A DNA stretch of 64,000 nt from Limnephilus marmoratus. Lineage: Eukaryota > Arthropoda > Insecta > Trichoptera > Limnephilidae. Positions within the stretch are counted from its first letter, which is position 1. Each line of letters begins with the position of its first letter. Positions 62,218 through 64,000 of this stretch are shown piece after piece. The translations under genes were made by a program, and so were the position numbers. Where the stretch lies: the NCBI GenBank assembly GCA_917880885.1, contig OU862912.1, positions 51,447,117-51,511,116 of the forward strand, given 5' to 3'. The notes under the pieces are model-generated. The model was not told where the DNA came from, did not search any database, and saw nothing but the letters and a program-made list of their open reading frames with translations.

Positions 62218-62579
62218 CAAGACTTTACATTTTTAAACCCGGACTACAAATGAAACCCCGCCCGGACGCTCCCCGGACGCCCTCTAAACTAGGACAAATC
62301 CGGGGAAACCCGGACGGATGGCAGCCCTACCCACGGCAAGCACTTAGAAGGTAAGCGCTGAGGTTTACTTGTAGTAAAAAACATTTGACATGCTCGAACA
62401 TTGTTCAAAAGTATTTAAAAAAAACGAAGTGCTGTAGTGGCACGCGTACAAAAGTGGTTGAAGAAAGCGAGTCTAGATTGTAGACAAGCCATCACGTCGA
62501 TCATAGATTAATGCGATTTGAGATGATTTCTGATGTGTACATCCAACCCTTCAAGGCAAAAAACAGATTCACCGTGAAA

Positions 62580-63063
62580 TATATTGTTACTAGCTGGTAC
62601 CCGGCATGCGTCGCTAAGCCATTTAATAAAGAAATTGTTTTTCCCTGCGTGTCCTTTCCCATTCGTCCCGTTCTCCCCTTTCTTCCCCTCTCGCGTTCCC
62701 ACTCCACCTTCCCCCTACCCACATCACTCCCCCTTCCCCGTCCCGCGAACCCCCTTCCCGAGTTCCCCTCCCCCCTCATAGGTTCCCCTCCCTGTTTCCT
62801 CTCCCGCGAACCCCCTACTCAAGTTCCCCTTCCCCCTCCCGCATTCTATACATTCAGTCCCGCTACATTCAGTTTTCAAACAGCTCGCGTGCCACCTATT
62901 GCAATTTTTTTATACAAATTTCATAATGCCAGAGCTCACCAGTAGTTTTATACAAACCTTGTCCTGACAATAACGAACACAAAAGAAAAAGAATTATCAA
63001 ATTTGGTGCAGTCGTTCGGAAGTTATGCACGTACATACATTTCGGCGATCCATTTTTATTTAT

Positions 63064-63100
<37 letters not shown>

Positions 63101-63105
63101 AGATA
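62580..63105 (+). mobile_element. Family B repeat, copy 6 with (GATA)n tail
   Basis: Head TACTAGCTGGTACCCGGCAT, pyrimidine tract 62645-62850, conserved tail through CGGCGATCCATTTTTATTTA, ending in a (GATA)9-like microsatellite at 63065-63100. The tail defines the 3' terminus of the family. Confidence 0.75.
63062..63101. repeat. (GATA)n microsatellite
   Basis: About nine tandem TAGA/GATA units at the 3' end of family B copy 6. Confidence 0.85.
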
Positions 63106-63177
63106 GAAGATTTTCCAAACGATCGCCGTATAAATATTGTTGAAGTGAAAACTTCTTTAGCACCGTTGTGATTTGAA

Positions 63178-63402
63178 ACTCCACAACGTCCAGCGGGAAA
63201 GGTCAAAACGCCTCCCTCAACCAGTCTCTCTCGATCCGGCCCGCCATGCGACAGGTGGACAGACGCATCCGCCGCTAAGACCTGGACAAACCTCACCCCA
63301 TGAAACTGCTAAGTTACTAAACGTAGCGAACCACTCGGGGTGACCTTTGGCAGAGGTGTTTGTTGTTCAATAAATGGTTCCAGTTCTATACGCCTCCCAA
63401 AT
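63178..63402 (-). mobile_element. Family A repeat, copy 10 (5' part)
   Basis: Minus sense: ATTTGGGAGGCGTATAG, ACAACAAACACCTCTGCC, GGTCACCCCGAGTGGTTCGC, GTTTGTCCAGGTCTTAGCGG, GGGCCGGATCGAGAGAGACT, GGTTGAGGGAGGCGTTTTGA. The LINE-like 3' half is missing. Confidence 0.7.
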
Positions 63403-63610
63403 TGTATTTATTTATTATTAGTTTCAATAGCAAAATTTGTACATGTATGTATAATGTATAGTATAAGTATAGATTTTTTTTTCACAGACCTCCTCACTAG
63501 GATTTCCTGTTCTGAGGTGGCCTGTAGTTTTTTAAAATATTTGTATTTGGTTATGGATTGTCTTTATATCGTCTTCGTGATGTTTGTAATTTTATTATCA
63601 CTTTGATCTC
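63403..63610 (-). mobile_element. LINE 3' UTR with conserved hairpin, copy 3
   Basis: Minus sense ends in an AATAAATAAATA-type tail at 63403-63416. Hairpin CCTCCTCA (63489-63496) with TGAGGTGG (63513-63520), loop with AGGATTTCCT, same context as copies at 422 and 1055. Confidence 0.6.
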
Positions 63611-64000
63611 TCAGCCAATATAATCAGTATAATCCCAATGGGTATAGAGCAGCGGAAGATTTGGGAGATGAATCCCTTTAAAAGCACTTTCCATTGAACA
63701 TCAAAAACCCTATAATTAGGTATCAAAGTTACTAAATAGTAAGTACAAAAATATTTCTTCGAAAATTTAAATTTTTTAGATTTTGAAATGGAGAAGTATT
63801 AATGTAGATAACATTGAAAGAATGTAATTAAGAATAGCAAATCTCTGAAATATAAACGAGGATCTTTAAAGCAATTACGCTTTGGTTGACTGGGGAGAGT
63901 AAATAGAAGAGAAGGTTCATTAGCTCCCGAATCACGAGTCGTAGTAACTTAAGCTTCGGTTTCAGGCTGCTGAAATAGCGGGAGCAGTTTACTCATTTAA
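63611..64000. other. No gene seen
   Basis: AT-rich end of the window without supported features. Confidence 0.45.

Larger units (their letters stand above)
58506..62329. mobile_element. hAT-like DNA transposon carrying zinc-finger sequence
   Basis: Ends TAGGGTTGCCATC and (reverse complement) TAGGGCTGCCATC, flanked by the 8-bp duplication CCCACGGC, the hAT hallmark. Subterminal CCCGG-rich motifs (ACCCCGGATTTTAGAGTCC left; CCCCGGATTTGTCC right) also fit. The cargo is a minus-strand C2H2 array (59080-60620), a short ORF start (60822) and a later solo LTR (61009-61888). No hAT transposase catalytic or dimerisation domain was found. Confidence 0.75.

Overview
The window looks like intergenic, transposon-saturated chromatin of an insect, most likely hemipteroid (low confidence on the order). 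It is AT-rich, has no bacterial-style gene packing, holds short interstitial TTAGG/CCTAA runs, and carries typical arthropod mobile elements: BEL/Pao and Ty3/gypsy LTR elements, jockey/CR1- and L2-like LINEs, tRNA-derived SINEs, Penelope-type tails and hAT-like DNA transposons. No complete host protein gene was recognised. One possible host exon (1815-1990) and two promoter-like patches (11180-11480, 13560-13760) are the only non-transposon gene candidates.

Layout. 1-1145: a LINE inserted in an older LINE. 1226-5152: dispersed families A and B (defined below), a nested LINE, a tRNA-like sequence and a tRNA-SINE split by a family B copy. 5917-8247: a decayed DNA transposon with ~140-bp inverted ends and a transposase-like pseudogene. 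8248-16600: mostly non-coding, with more family A copies, a ~260-bp diverged tandem repeat, a Penelope-type tail with a hammerhead-like core and an L2-like LINE 3' end. 16629-33480: a nest of elements. A small inverted-repeat element bounded by arrays of a 12-nt motif holds a gag-only BEL/Pao element (17161-33190) with a 1.8-kb array of 65-bp repeats. That element holds an 8.8-kb BEL/Pao element (22361-31183), whose pol is itself interrupted by a copied piece of the gag-only host flanked by a 504-bp duplication. 33500-39100: family A/B copies, a G-rich repeat and a minisatellite with a LINE insertion. 39119-50512: an 11.4-kb Ty3/gypsy element with 742-bp LTRs, a 99-bp tandem repeat in its leader and a 3.8-kb 3' region without recognisable env. 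50900-58320: family A/B copies, a foldback-like element nested in family A, a jockey-like LINE end and a tRNA-SINE. 58506-62329: a hAT-like element with an 8-bp target duplication that contains a decayed C2H2 zinc-finger array and an 880-bp solo LTR. 62580-64000: further copies of B, A and a LINE 3' end.

Working names. Family A is a ~400-550-bp repeat that starts near a GGGAGGCGGGTATGGGTACCG-type box and ends with the 3' tail of a jockey-like LINE. Family B starts with a CCCGGCATGCGTTGCTATGCC-type box, has a long pyrimidine tract and ends in a GATA-type tail. SINE C is a tRNA-headed SINE ending in poly(A).

How parts relate. The intact-LTR elements are young: the BEL LTRs differ at about one site, the gypsy LTRs at about three. 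Even so, each coding region carries lesions (in-frame stops, insertion, deletion). The gag-only element has a BEL-type primer site and a BEL-type gag and no pol, so it would need polymerase and integrase from a BEL partner. Family A shares its 3' end with a LINE present in the window, which suggests LINE-driven mobilisation. All identifications come from reading the sequence; no database search was run.
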